A stretch of DNA of 64,000 bases from Corallium rubrum (Eukaryota > Cnidaria > Anthozoa > Scleralcyonacea > Coralliidae): positions 2,283,701 through 2,347,700 of the forward strand of contig OZ036014.1 in assembly GCA_964035015.1 (NCBI GenBank), in the 5' to 3' direction. A program made the translations under genes and the position numbers. Below, piece after piece: positions 1-28,835 of this stretch; position 1 is the first letter of the stretch; each line of letters opens with the position of its first letter. The notes under the pieces are model-generated. The model did not search any database, was not told where the DNA came from, and saw only the letters and a list, made by a program, of their open reading frames with translations.

Positions 1-3000
1 CGTTTTAAACATTCTGTGAAAAGGAGAATGCTGTATTTTGGCTAAAAATATTTTTTTTGATTTTTTGAAAAAAATACCCGAAAAAAAAAGTAAAGGGGTT
101 AGCCTTTACTTTTTGACCGATTTTGGTCACTTTTGAAACTTTTGAGTTAGGGTCAAAAACGGTTAAATAAAGGCGTTTTAAACCTTCTGTGAAAAGGAGA
201 AGGCTGTATTTTGGCTAAAAATATTTTTTTCGATATTTTGAATAATCTCCCGAGAAAAAAAAGTAAAGGGGTTAGGCTTTACTTTTTGACCGATTTTGGT
301 CACTTTTTGAAACTTTTTAGTTAGGGTCAAAAGCGGTTAAATAAAGCCATTTTAAACGCTCTGTGAAAAGGAGAAGGCTGTATTTTGGCTAAAAATATTT
401 TTTTCGATATTTTGAATAATCTCCCGAGAAAAAAAAGTAAAGGGGTTAGCCTTTACTTTTTGACCGATTTTGGTCACTTTTTGAAACTTTTTAGTTAGGG
501 TCAAAAACGGTTAAATAAAGTCGTTTTAAACCTTCTGTGAAAAGGAGAAGGCTGTATTTTGACTAAAAATATTTATTTTGATTTTTTGAAAAAAAATCCC
601 GAAAAAAAAAAGTAAAGGGGTTAGCCTTTACTTTTTGACCGATTTTGGTCACTTTTGAAACTTTTCAGTTAGGGTCAAAAACGGTTAAATAAAGGCGTTT
701 TAAACCTTCTGTGAAAAGGAGAAGGCTGTATTTTGGCTAAAAATATTTTTTTCGATATTTTGAATAATCTCCCGACTCCCGAGAAAAAAAGTAAAGGGGT
801 TAGGCTTTACTTTTTGACCGATTTTGGTCACTTTTTGAAACTTTTTAGTTAGGGTCAAAAGCGGTTAAATAAAGCCATTTTAAACGCTCTGTGAAAAGGA
901 GAAGGATGTATTTTGGCTAAAAATATTTATTTTGATTTTTTGAAAAAAATCCCGAAAAAAAAAAAGTAAAGGGGTTAGCCTTTACTTTTTGACCGATTTT
1001 GGTCAAAAAGGCTAAAGCCTTTACTTTTTGACCGATTTTGGTCACTTTTGAAACTTTTGAGTTAGGGGCAAAAACGGTTAAATAAAGGCGTTTTAACCCT
1101 GTGAAAAGGAGAAGGCTGTATATTTTGGCTAAAAAAAATTTTTTTTATTTTTTGAAAAAAATCCCGGAAAAAAAAGTAAAGGGGTTAGCCTTTACTTTTT
1201 GACCGATTTTGGTCACTTTTGAAACTTTTGAGTTAGGGTCAAAAACGGTTAAATAAAGGCGTTTTAAACCTTCTGTGAAAAGGAGAAGGCTGTATTTTGG
1301 CTAAAAATATTTTTTTCGATATTTTGAATAATCTCCCGAGAAAAAAAAGTAAAGGGGTTAGCCTTTACTTTTTGGCCGATTTGGGCCATTTTTTTACTTT
1401 TGAAATATGGTCAAAAAACTCAAATAAAGCCTTTTTGGAGCTTCTGTTGCAACGAGAAGGCTTTATTTGAGTTAAATTTTCATTTTTAGCCTTATTTCAA
1501 AAGTTTTGGCCAGAAGGTCTAGTCTAAAAAGGCTTTATTTGACTTTTTTGACCATATTTCAAAAGTAAAAAAATATGGCCAAAATCGGGCCAAAAAGTAA
1601 AGGCTTTGACCCCTCAACATTTTGACCGATTTTGGCCATATTTTCAACTTTTGAAATAAGGCTAAAAAATAAAAATTTAGCACAAATAAAGCCTTTTCCT
1701 TGCTACAGAAGTAAAAAAAAGGCTTTATTTGTGCTAAATTTTTATTTTTTTAGCCTTATTTTAAAAGTCGAAAATATGGCCAAAATCGGTCAAAATGTTA
1801 AGGGGTCAAGCCTTTACTTTTTGGCCCGATTTTGGCCATTTGTTTTACTTTTGAAATATGGTCAAAAAAGTCAAATAAAGCCTTTTTAGACCTGTGGAAA
1901 GGAGAAGCCTGCATTTGGACTAAATATATATATATATTTCTCTTTTTTGAAAAAAAATATCGAAAAAAAAAATGTAAAGGGGTTAGCCTTTACTTTTTGA
2001 CCGATTTTGTTCACTTTTGAAACTTTTGTGTTAGGGTCAAAAACGGTTAAATAAAGGCGTTTTAAACCTTCTGTGTAAAGGAGAAGGCTGTATTTTGGCT
2101 AAAAAAATTTTTTTTGATGTTTTGAAAAAAATCTGGAAAAAAAAAAAGGGTTAGCCTTTACTTTTTGACCGATTTTGGTCACTTTTGAAACTTTTGAGTT
2201 AGGGTTAAAAACGGTTAAATAAAGGCGTTTTAAACATTCTGTGTAAAGGAGAAGGCTGTATTTTGGCTAAAAAAATTTTTTTTTATGTTTTGAAAAAAAT
2301 CTGGAAAAAAAAAAGTAAAGGGGTTAGCCTTTACTTTTTGACCGATTTTGGTCACTTTTGAAACTTTTGAGTTAGGGTTAAAAACGGTTGAATAAAGGCG
2401 TTTTAAACATTCTGTGAAAAGGAGAAGGCTGTATTTTGGCTAAAAATATTTTTTTTGATTTTTTGAAAAAAATACCCGAAAAAAAAAGTAAAGGGGTTAG
2501 CCTTTACTTTTTGACCGATTTTGGTCACTTTTGAAACTTTTGAGTTAGGGTCAAAAACGGTTAAATAAAGGCGTTTTAAACCTTCTGTGAAAAGGAGAAG
2601 GCTGTATTTTGGCTAAAAATATTTTTTTCGATATTTTGAATAATCTCCCGAGAAAAAAAAGTAAAGGGGTTAGGCTTTACTTTTTGACCGATTTTGGTCA
2701 CTTTTTGAAACTTTTTAGTTAGGGTCAAAAGCGGTTAAATAAAGCCATTTTAAACGCTCTGTGAAAAGGAGAAGGCTGTATTTTGGCTAAAAATATTTTT
2801 TTCGATATTTTGAATAATCTCCCGAGAAAAAAAAGTAAAGGGGTTAGCCTTTACTTTTTGACCGATTTTGGTCACTCTTGAAACTTTTGATTTAGGGTCA
2901 AAAACGGTTAAATAAAGTCGTTTTAAACCTTCTGTGAAAAGGAGAAGGCTGTATTTTGACTAAAAATATTTATTTTGATTTTTTGAAAAAAAATCCCGAA

Positions 3001-6000
3001 AAAAAAAAGTAAAGGGGTTAGCCTTTACTTTTTGACCGATTTTGGTCACTTTTGAAACTTTTCAGTTAGGGTCAAAAACGGTTAAATAAAGGCGTTTTAA
3101 ACCTTCTGTGAAAAGGAGAAGGCTGTATTTTGGCTAAAAATATTTTTTTCGATATTTTGAATAATCTCCCGACTCCCGAGAAAAAAAAGTAAAGGGGTTA
3201 GGCTTTACTTTTTGACCGATTTTGGTCACTTTTTGAAACTTTTTAGTTAGGGTCAAAAGCGGTTAAATAAAGCCATTTTAAACGCTCTGTGAAAAGGAGA
3301 AGGATGTATTTTGGCTAAAAATATTTATTTTGATTTTTTGAAAAAAATCCCGAAAAAAAAAAAGTAAAGGGGTTAGCCTTTACTTTTTGACCGATTTTGG
3401 TCAAAAAGGCTAAAGCCTTTACTTTTTGACCGATTTTGGTCACTTTTGAAACTTTTGAGTTAGGGGCAAAAACGGTTAAATAAAGGCGTTTTAACCCTGT
3501 GAAAAGGAGAAGGCTGTATTTTGGCTAAAAAAAATTTTTTTTATTTTTTGAAAAAAATCCCGGAAAAAAAAGTAAAGGGGTTAGCCTTTACTTTTTGACC
3601 GATTTTGGTCACTTTTGAAAGTTTTGATTTAGGGTCAAAATCGGTTAAATAAAGTCGTTTTAAACCTTCTGTGAAAAGGAGACTGTATTTTGGCTAAAAT
3701 ATTTATTTTGATTTTTTGAAAAAAATCCCGAAAAAAAAAAGTAAAGGGGTTAGCCTTTACTTTTTGACCGATTTTGGTCACTTTTTGAAACTTTTTAGTT
3801 AGGGTCAAAAGCGGTTAAATAAAGGCATTTTAAACGTTCTGTGAAAAGGAGAAGGATCTGTTTCGGCTAAAAAATTATTTTTTTTTTATTTTTTGAAAAA
3901 AAGCCCGAAAAAAAAGTAAAGGGGTTAGCCTTTACTTTTTGACCGATTTTGGTCAAAAAGGCTAAAGCCTTCACTTTTTGACCGATTTTGGTCACTTTTG
4001 AAACTTTTGAGTTAGGGTCAAAAACGGTTAAATAAAGGCGTTTTTAAACGTTCTGTAAAAAGGAGAAGGCTGTATTTTGGCTAAAAAATATTTTTTTTGT
4101 TTTTTTTTAAAAAATCCCGGAAAAAAAAAAGTAAAGGGGTTAGCCTTTACTTTTTGACCGATTTTGGTCACTCTTGAAACTTTTGATTTAGGGTCAAAAA
4201 CGGTTAAATAAAGTCGTTTTAAACCTTCTGTGAAAAGGAGAAGGCTGTATTTTGACTAAAAATATTTATTTTGATTTTTTGAAAAAAAATCCCGAAAAAA
4301 AAAAGTAAAGGGGTTAGCCTTTACTTTTTGACCGATTTTGGTCACTTTTGAAACTTTTCAGTTAGGGTCAAAAACGGTTAAATAAAGGCGTTTTAAACCT
4401 TCTGTGAAAAGGAGAAGGCTGTATTTTGGCTAAAAATATTTTTTTCGATATTTTGAATAATCTCCCGACTCCCGAGAAAAAAAAGTAAAGGGGTTAGGCT
4501 TTACTTTTTGACCGATTTTGGTCACTTTTTGAAACTTTTTAGTTAGGGTCAAAAGCGGTTAAATAAAGCCATTTTAAACGCTCTGTGAAAAGGAGAAGGA
4601 TGTATTTTGGCTAAAAATATTTATTTTGATTTTTTGAAAAAAATCCCGAAAAAAAAAAGTAAAGGGGTTAGCCTTTACTTTTTGACCGATTTTGGTCACT
4701 TTTGAAAGTTTTGATTTAGGGTCAAAATCGGTTAAATAAAGTCGTTTTAAACCTTCTGTGAAAAGGAGACTGTATTTTGGCTAAAATATTTATTTTGATT
4801 TTTTGAAAAAAATCCCGAAAAAAAAAAGTAAAGGGGTTAGCCTTTACTTTTTGACCGATTTTGGTCACTTTTTGAAACTTTTTAGTTAGGGTCAAAAGCG
4901 GTTAAATAAAGGCATTTTAAACGTTCTGTGAAAAGGAGAAGGATCTGTTTCGGCTAAAAAATTTATTTTTTTTTATTTTTTGAAAAAAAGCCCGAAAAAA
5001 AAGTAAAGGGGTTAGCCTTTACTTTTTGACCGATTTTGGTCAAAAAGGCTAAAGCCTTCACTTTTTGACCGATTTTGGTCACTTTTGAAACTTTTGAGTT
5101 AGGGTCAAAAACGGTTAAATAAAGGCGTTTTTAAACGTTCTGTAAAAAGGAGAAGGCTGTATTTTGGCTAAAAAATATTTTTTTTGTTTTTTTTTAAAAA
5201 ATCCCGGAAAAAAAAAAGTAAAGGGGTTAGCCTTTACTTTTTGACCGATTTTGGTCACTCTTGAAACTTTTGATTTAGGGTCAAAAACGGTTAAATAAAG
5301 TCGTTTTAAACCTTCTGTGAAAAGGAGAAGGCTGTATTTTGACTAAAAATATTTATTTTGATTTTTTGAAAAAAAATCCCGAAAAAAAAAAGTAAAGGGG
5401 TTAGCCTTTACTTTTTGACCGATTTTGGTCACTTTTGAAACTTTTCAGTTAGGGGCAAAAACGGTTAAATAAAGGCGTTTTAAACCTTATGTGAAAAGGA
5501 GAAGGCTGTATTTTGACTAAAAATATTTATTTTGATTTTTTGAAAAAAATCCCGAAAAAAAAAAAGTAAAGGGGTTAGCCTTTACTTTTTGACCGATTTT
5601 GGTCAAAAAGGCTAAAGCCTTTACTTTTTGACCGATTTTGGTCACTTTTGAAACTTTTGAGTTAGGGGCAAAAACGGTTAAATAAAGGCGTTTTAACCCT
5701 GTGAAAAGGAGAAGGCTGTATTTTGGCTAAAAAAAATTTTTTTTATTTTTTGAAAAAAATCCCGGAAAAAAAAGTAAAGGGGTTAGCCTTTACTTTTTGA
5801 CCGATTTTGGTCACTTTTGAAAGTTTTGATTTAGGGTCAAAATCGGTTAAATAAAGTCGTTTTAAACCTTCTGTGAAAAGGAGACTGTATTTTGGCTAAA
5901 ATATTTATTTTGATTTTTTGAAAAAAATCCCGAAAAAAAAAAGTAAAGGGGTTAGCCTTTACTTTTTGACCGATTTTGGTCACTTTTTGAAACTTTTTAG

Positions 6001-6720
6001 TTAGGGTCAAAAGCGGTTAAATAAAGGCATTTTAAACGTTCTGTGAAAAGGAGAAGGATCTGTTTCGGCTAAAAAATTATTTTTTTTTTATTTTTTGAAA
6101 AAAAGCCCGAAAAAAAAGTAAAGGGGTTAGCCTTTACTTTTTGACCGATTTTGGTCAAAAAGGCTAAAGCCTTCACTTTTTGACCGATTTTGAAACTTTT
6201 GAGTTAGGGTCAAAAACGGTTAAATAAAGGCGTTTTTAAACGTTCTGTAAAAAGGAGAAGGCTGTATTTTGGCTAAAAAATATTTTTTTTGTTTTTTTTA
6301 AAAAATCCCGGATAAAAAAAAGTAAAGGGGTTAGCCTTTACTTTTTGACCGATTTTGGTCACTCTTGAAACTTTTGATTTAGGGTCAAAAACGGTTAAAT
6401 AAAGTCGTTTTAAACCTTCTGTGAAAAGGAGAAGGCTGTATTTTGACTAAAAATATTTATTTTGATTTTTTGAAAAAAAATCCCGAAAAAAAAAAGTAAA
6501 GGGGTTAGCCTTTACTTTTTGACCGATTTTGGTCACTTTTGAAACTTTTGAGTTAGGATCAAAAACGGTTAAATAAAGGCGTTTTAAACCTTCTGTGAAA
6601 AGGAGAAGGCTGTATTTGGGCTAAAAAAAAAATTTTTAAATTTTTTTACAAAAAAGCGGAAGAAAAAATGTAAAGGGGTTAGCCTTTACTTTTTGACAGA
6701 TTTTTACATATATTTTTTTT
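1..6720. repeat. Satellite array, ~180-bp unit with higher-order repeats
   Basis: About 35 diverged copies of a unit of roughly 180 bp follow each other head to tail. Each unit has the blocks GGTTAAATAAAGGCG, CTGTGAAAAGGAGAAGG, GTAAAGGGGTTAGCCTTTAC and GACCGATTTTGGTC. The last two are self-complementary, so every unit holds two small hairpins. The first ~1.2 kb recurs at 2399 with a shift near 2398 bp. A marker variant (GAAAGTTTTGATTTAGGG) recurs near 3610, 4695 and 5813, a second higher-order period of about 1.1 kb. No real gene is seen here; the short ORFs are repeat products. Confidence 0.9.
1375..1880. repeat. Inverted segments inside the satellite
   Basis: The head-to-tail order is broken here. 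Blocks such as GGCCAAAATCGGTCAAAA and AAGGCTTTATTTG occur in both orientations and form foldbacks around 1430-1500, 1540-1610 and 1690-1760. A similar diverged, partly inverted stretch closes the array at about 6680-6990. These could be an older mobile element from which the satellite grew, or inversions within it. Confidence 0.6.
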
Positions 6721-7439
6721 AATCATTTTTTTAGCCCAAATACAGCCTATCCACTTTACAGAAGGTCTAAAAAGACTTTTTAACCGTTTTGGACCGTAAC
6801 TCAAAAGTTTGAAAAATGACCAAAATCGGTCAAAAAGTAAAGGCTAACCCCTAACATTTTGACCGATTTTGATAATTTTATAAACTTTTGAAATAATGCT
6901 AAAAAATGAATACTTAGCACAAATAGAGCCTTCTCGTTGCTACAGAAGCTCAAAAAGGCTTAAAAACGTTTGAAATAATGTCCGAAAGTGATAATCTATA
7001 GCTCAGAATAAAACCATCTGTAGCAACGATGTGCTAGCGCGATCAAGCATTGTACTGATAATTGTAGTTCATTGCATAGCTCCAGTGGTGGTCTTGATTA
7101 TTGAAAAGTGTTATACCCTCAGAGTTTATTTAAGTGAAGAAATCGTGTTTCCAATAAATGCAGAAAACCTAATTTGCATAAAATCTGTCGCTTACCAGAA
7201 ACACAATTTCTCTAGCCACACAAGCGCTACAAGTGTAATTCTTTTCAATAATCAAGAGCACCACTAGAGCTACGCAATGAACTAAAATGAATCACATGAC
7301 ACCTGTGCTAAATTTTTCATGAAGAAAATACGTAATTTCTCAAGATTTAGACTATCGAGCTACCTTATTCAATAGATTTCTTTTTTGCATGACCTTGTGA
7401 TGGTTTTTAACTCCATTCATATAATTATTTTTTTGCTAG

Positions 7440-7682
7440 AACTGCAAAAAGATGGCACAAGACTCGGATGTCAAAGACCTTTCCGTCGCCTTGATCGTGT
7501 TGGTCGCCATATTATTGTTCATTGGCACTCTCTTTTTGATAACCCTCGCTTGTTACACGCGCCGGGGGCAAGGCTACAGTATTTCGGAGAACAATGGAGA
7601 GAAATACAGGATGGAAACACGAGGGAATGGAGAAAGTTCGAATGTATACAAGAATGAGGCTTACTCCACTGACAAGATCTAG
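7440..7682 (+). CDS. Possible last exon of a single-pass membrane protein
   Basis: A pyrimidine-rich tract ending in TTTTGCTAG is followed by an open frame of about 80 codons ending TAG at 7680-7682; a first ATG lies at 7452. The peptide has a short acidic stretch, one strong hydrophobic segment of about 23 residues (VALIVLVAILLFIGTLFLIT), then an Arg-Arg stop-transfer and a polar tail with Asn-Val-Tyr and Glu-Ala-Tyr. This is the look of the membrane anchor and cytoplasmic tail of a type I surface protein such as a cadherin-like receptor, but no family was recognised. Upstream exons would lie in or beyond the satellite. An AATTAAA-type polyadenylation signal follows near 7720. It could instead be a stand-alone 76-residue protein. 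Confidence 0.4.
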   Translation, partial: NCKKMAQDSDVKDLSVALIVLVAILLFIGTLFLITLACYTRRGQGYSISENNGEKYRMETRGNGESSNVYKNEAYSTDKI

Positions 7683-7839
7683 TATTGATAGTGACCGTGA
7701 ACAAACGCCATGGCCAGAAAATTAAATTCCAAACTTTTAAATAGACAAGACTTTTTTTCTACTTGTTTTTCTAAGTGTCTTCACCGCTTGAAGCTCTCAA
7801 AGTTTCAGTTATTTTTGCCGTGCAAGCTGTTGTAAGCAG

Positions 7840-7945
7840 TTAACCATTTATCGCTCTCCATTGACGAGTAAAATCGTCTGGCGTTAGCCAGAGTAAAATC
7901 GTCTGGCGTTAGCCAGAGTAGAATACTAAAGACATCGTTGGGCGC
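7840..7945. repeat. Short dispersed repeat (CATTTATCGC family)
   Basis: The stretch contains a tandemly doubled block AAAATCGTCTGGCGTTAGCC. It matches, with divergence, the two copies at 55434-55635. It is a small non-coding dispersed repeat. Confidence 0.5.
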
Positions 7946-8039
7946 TCCAGACGGCATTCGGAATGTTGCAGGTTCGAGGCCTGTCTGCCATGAGATCAGA
8001 GTTTTCTGAGTGTAACTAATTACGACAGCTTGTAAAGCA

Positions 8040-8400
8040 AAAACAATTGAAACTTTAAAGTTTAAAAAATGAAATGAAAAATACGTTGGCATTTTTGTTG
8101 TTATATTGTACAGAGCAGCATGGCAGGAGCACTCACTGAAAATTTCAAGAGAATCTGGACAACTATGCATAAGAACAATAGATTTCACTATTAATGATCC
8201 ATCTGCGTACGTCATAAGGCATTGTTATACCAAGAAGCCCAAATTTCCCCAAAACAAACTATCCACGGCAAATTTTGAGAGTTGATAGCGCGAAAACTAC
8301 GCATCAGATTCTCTTGAAATTTTCAGTGAGTGCTCCTGTCATGCTCCTCTGTACAATAAAACAACAAAAATGCCAACGTATTTTTCACTTCATAGACACT
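8040..8400. repeat. Foldback element, family shared with 32015-32310
   Basis: About 63 bp near 8092-8155 is the near-perfect reverse complement of 8308-8371, with a ~150-bp spacer containing CTATCCACGGCAAATTTTG. The right half and part of the spacer recur at 32015-32310. It is a non-coding foldback transposable element of unassigned superfamily; no target duplication was determined. Confidence 0.65.
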
Positions 8401-8617
8401 TTAAATGCAGAACTTAATTATAATACCATACTTTTTAATATAGTACTTTTTGTGTCTACTACGCACATATACGCACAATAGACTCTACGCAATACTGTAA
8501 GCTGTGATTAAACTCCGGAGGTTGTGTAACTCTGGAAGCTGTTTATTTGTGCGGATTTTTTGGGTTGCAATGCCATGTAACAACATAAAACTAACCTGGA
8601 AACTCTGAGTCAATCCT

Positions 8618-16826
<8,209 letters not shown>

Positions 16827-17039
16827 TTTTTCCCTGATCTGACTTTCAATGTCCAAAAAAGAACTCGTAGAACACACAGTATTATGAAACTACTACGTTA
16901 GCAGTTAGAAAAGCTCAGTTCTTCAAAGTTGCTAAATGATTTTTCCACACAACAAAGCGAAATCAAGTGAGAAAACAAAGAGCGTTTAACTTTTTCAATT
17001 TTCCAAGTTTCCAGTCACATGGTCAAACATTCCAGAACG

Positions 17040-17065
17040 AGCCAAATACCGGAAGTTAATATCGC
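17040..17065. promoter_or_regulatory. Possible ETS-type site upstream of the HLH/HMG/CW gene
   Basis: CCGGAAGT lies about 220 bp upstream of the presumed start codon at 16826, next to a short GC-richer stretch. A single short motif is weak evidence; no TATA box was identified. Confidence 0.2.
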
Positions 17066-17820
17066 GTCAAATAAAGCGCAGTTTCGCCGCACAACGCAAA
17101 TAATTACCATAAATCCGAGAATTTTTGAATTCTAGGTCTCTGAAATCACAATTTTGAGAGCACTTCTGAGCAAAATATAAGGATGTAAATATCTTTAATT
17201 TTAAGACCCTTATATTTTATATAAATCACATTTTTTAACAGTGTACTTTACAAAAAAACTTGTTATATTACAAAAAAACCTGAACACTTTTAAACACCAT
17301 GGTGGCAATGCATCTCCCTGAAATACCAATTTATACAGAGGGGTTGTTTACCTGCGGATATATTTTTAAATATATTTAAAAATATAAATATTTACTCAAA
17401 TCAAGAAGAGTAGAAGTAGTAATTTAATACACAATGTTTTTTAACTTTCATTTATTAAACCCATTCCTGCCTGAGGCTGCCAAAAATGCACCCCTACTGA
17501 ATTATTTAAAATATCCTCTTTATAAAAGGGAATGATTTTACCTTCAAATGGTGAACCCCCAGACAGCCTAGCCAGCAATAGGTAAGTAACTTCTTACAGT
17601 GACAAATGTCATGGTCACCATTCATTGGTGGCATTAAATATTTACACAAGCACTTTAAAATTCTCTGAAATTCTGTAATGTACTGAATATCTCAATACAT
17701 TTACAAAATGGCCTGGCCATTTTCAATTTCTGTTTTTTTACAAAATATGGCCTAAAATTAGGAATGGATGTGCTTATTACAGATTTTTCATAAATGCTGA
17801 AAACACAGCAAGCTTAACAT

Positions 17821-26027
<8,207 letters not shown>

Positions 26028-27140
26028 CTAAAACCAATGCCCTCTGTAACAGGAAGACATCAAAGCTTATTAGTTGCCACAACTAGACGGTTATATTCCC
26101 TTCAGAGAAGCAAGACATTCACAAATCTTGGTTCTGAAAAGGTCGTGATCATCAAATCGATCATCCACACGAAGAATTGCTTCGAAAAAGATATGTCAAC
26201 TTCCTTCCTCTGGACTGGTTGCTCAGGAATTAGACGAGGCGTGTCCAGTCAAACTAGCTTAAAATTTCCAAATCCTGTTAACATTTAACAAAATCTTTAA
26301 TATTCCTAAACGAGCCCAATTTTCCAGGTGCTGTTTGGGGATTCGTTATAGAATTTAGGTCGAGATAATAATTTCAGTAATATCAAAGTAAACACCGTAT
26401 TCCAGTCCACGCGCTCCGCGGGGGTTGGAAAAGAATAGAAGGATTAATCAAACTAAATGTCATACACCAGAAGGTCACTTTTAAGGGTTACCCAATAACC
26501 TTCCATTCTTTCAACATGATTTCATTTACTTTTGACCAGAAACTATGAGAAACATTTAATCTGAAGTCAAAACATTTAAAAAAGGCATAGTTGTTTCAAT
26601 TATAGTATTAATTTTCAGTATTTTCCGGGTGGCAGCTGTAATTTTTGTGGCTGGGGACGGAAATCTCAACCTTTTTTAAAAATATATATTAACAAGGCCT
26701 ATATTACGACTAATATTTGGCATTTTACAAGATAAAACTATACGTACTATGATAAATTATTGATTTAATAGAAGAGAGATTTCGAAATTCTCTATCACAA
26801 AACCCCCGAAATAGCAAACCTATACTTGGCTAGACCTTGCTATACCTGTGATCACAAAGTAGCTTAGATCTGAATCTCGGTATTAATAGCTCGTTTAAAC
26901 AAGCAATATTTTGTTACAGTTGCCAACTAAGTTTTTTCTTTTGAAAACTACTTTCAGTTTAGACTGTTTTAAGCTAGAAACTCGAGGATACGATTTGCGC
27001 AAATAATCTGACACGTTCTTAGCCGAAAATAACATAGTTTTACTATTATACATAACAGTGATAACACAGATTATTTACATGGGATATTTTATGCGCATTC
27101 GAAATTCCAAACTGGTCTATCATATTGGTTTTACTAATTT
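26028..27140. other. No gene recognised
   Basis: AT-rich single-copy-looking DNA. The 5' end and promoter of the unidentified minus-strand gene may lie here, but no convincing first exon was found. Confidence 0.4.
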
Positions 27141-27141
27141 C

Positions 27142-28625
27142 TCCTGACGAAGGGCCTTCGCTCGAAACGTCGAGAAGATTTTTCTCTTTTTTTCAGGCCA
27201 ACGTGACTTAACCCTGGTAATATTTGGATTTCAACCGTGGCCGACGCTGTCCTAGAAGCCTTTATCATAAATATAGTCTTTTTTGGGGGTGACATTTTTT
27301 CCAATCGTCGCTCCATGGCGGCACTTTGCAACCCCCTACATCTTTATCAAACCATGATCAGACCATATATCAGACAACGCGCGGAGAACAGGAGTGCGAT
27401 ATCAACCACCAAACATTCAAAAACCAGCAGTCCGTATCAGTTTGTATGGCATAAGCAAGGAAGTCATGCGGAGTTAGAAAGCATGATATAATCCCATTTA
27501 TAAAATGTAAAGTGTCATCTACGCACGCTCCGATTGCCTGACCCCATGCATTTATAAGAGTAATGGCAAAAGCTAGCGAACTTTCAAAAGTGTTTTATTT
27601 GTTTTATAAAATATGAAGAAAACAAACTACATGTGGGATAGTTTTGAACTATCCCACATGTAGTAAAAGTAGCGTGCTGCGTAGGCAGTGTAGAAACAAC
27701 AATCGAAATATAGTAAGGTTAGATATACTGCCGAAACAGAGAACGTAGGAGTCTAACGTTTCGAGCGAAGGCCCTTCGTCACATTGTCTCTCTGACGAAG
27801 GGCCTTCGTCACATTGTCTCTCTGACGAAGGCCCTTCGTCACATTGTCTCTCTGACGAAGGCCCTTCGTCACATTGTCTCTCTGACGAAGGCCCTTCGTC
27901 ACATTGTCTCTCTGACGAAGGCCCTTCGTCACATTGTCTCTCTGACGAAGGCCCTTCGTCACATTGTCTCTCTGACGAAGGGCCTTCGTCACATTGTCTC
28001 TCTGACGAAGGCCCTTCGTCACATTGTCTCTCTGACGAAGGCCCTTCGTCACATTGTCTCTCTGACGAAGGCCCTTCGTCACATTGTCTCTCTGACGAAG
28101 GGCCTTCGTCACATTGTCTCTCTGACGAAGGGCCTTCGTCACATTGTCTCTCTGACGAAGGCCCTTCGTCACATTGTCTCTCTGACGAAGGCCCTTCGTC
28201 ACATTGTCTCTCTGACGAAGGCCCTTCGTCACATTGTCTCTCTGACGAAGGCCCTTCGTCACATTGTCTCTCTGACGAAGGCCCTTCGTCACATTGTCTC
28301 TCTGACGAAGGCCCTTCGTCACATTGTCTCTCTGACGAAGGGCCTTCGCTCGAAACGTCAGACTCCTACGTTCTCTGTTTCGGCAGTATATCTAACCTTA
28401 CTATATTTCGATTGTTATCCCACATGTAGTTTGTTTTCTTCATATTTTATAAAACAAATAAAACATTCCGCTCCTATGCATATGTACTCTTATAAAGCTT
28501 CTAGGACAGCGTCGGCCACGGTTGAAATCCAAATATTACCAGGGTTAAGTCACGTTGGCCTGAAAAACAGAAGATTTTTCTCTGTTTTTCAGGCCAACGT
28601 GACTTAACCCTGGTAATATTTGTAC
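27142..28625. repeat. Nested ~1.5-kb foldback structure
   Basis: 27180-27265 (AGGCCAACGTGACTTAACCC onward) is reverse-repeated at 28495-28570, and its start again at 28575-28620. Inside, 27590-27655 (GTTTTATTTGTTTTATAAAA to ACATGTGGGATAG) mirrors 28410-28465. Further in, the Penelope-associated arm at 27705-27775 mirrors 28340-28412. At the core is the 30-bp hairpin array. The layers are of different origin but stay in register as one palindrome. Confidence 0.8.
27772..28350. repeat. 30-bp tandem array, ~19 units, each a hairpin
   Basis: The unit is GACGAAGGCCCTTCGTC followed by ACATTGTCTCTCT; the first part is a 17-nt perfect inverted repeat with a one-base centre. Some units carry GGG for GCC. 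The array seems to have grown from the spacer of the Penelope-associated foldback, as at 18140. The 189-codon minus-strand ORF is a repeat product. Confidence 0.95.
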
Positions 28626-28835
28626 TCTTATAAAGGTACATTTGACGTGATTTGAACGCGAAAGAAGTGTGAAGGCGCTTGATGACTCAACTTCTTTCGT
28701 GTTCAAATGACGTCAAACGTGCCTTTATAAGAGTATACTCTTATACTTCTTTCGTGTTCAAATCACGTCAAACGTGCCTTATAAGAGTATACTCTTACAC
28801 TTCTTTCGTGTTCAAATCACGTCAAATGTACATAT
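28625..28835. repeat. ~60-bp tandem repeat
   Basis: CTTCTTTCGTGTTCAAATCA with CGTCAAACGTGCCTTATAAG occurs about three times in direct order, after an inverted partial copy near 28636. Confidence 0.75.

Noticed and set aside
1632-2020. Short ORFs in the satellite
   Set aside because: Lie in tandem repeat units with no codon constraint.
7805-8215. 136-codon minus-strand ORF
   Set aside because: Covers parts of two different dispersed repeats; no domain.
27753-28322. 189-codon minus-strand ORF of ten-residue repeats
   Set aside because: Follows exactly from the 30-bp tandem unit, which is divisible by three.
27772-28350. CRISPR-like regular array
   Set aside because: The whole 30-bp unit is repeated with no unique spacers, and the DNA is eukaryotic.
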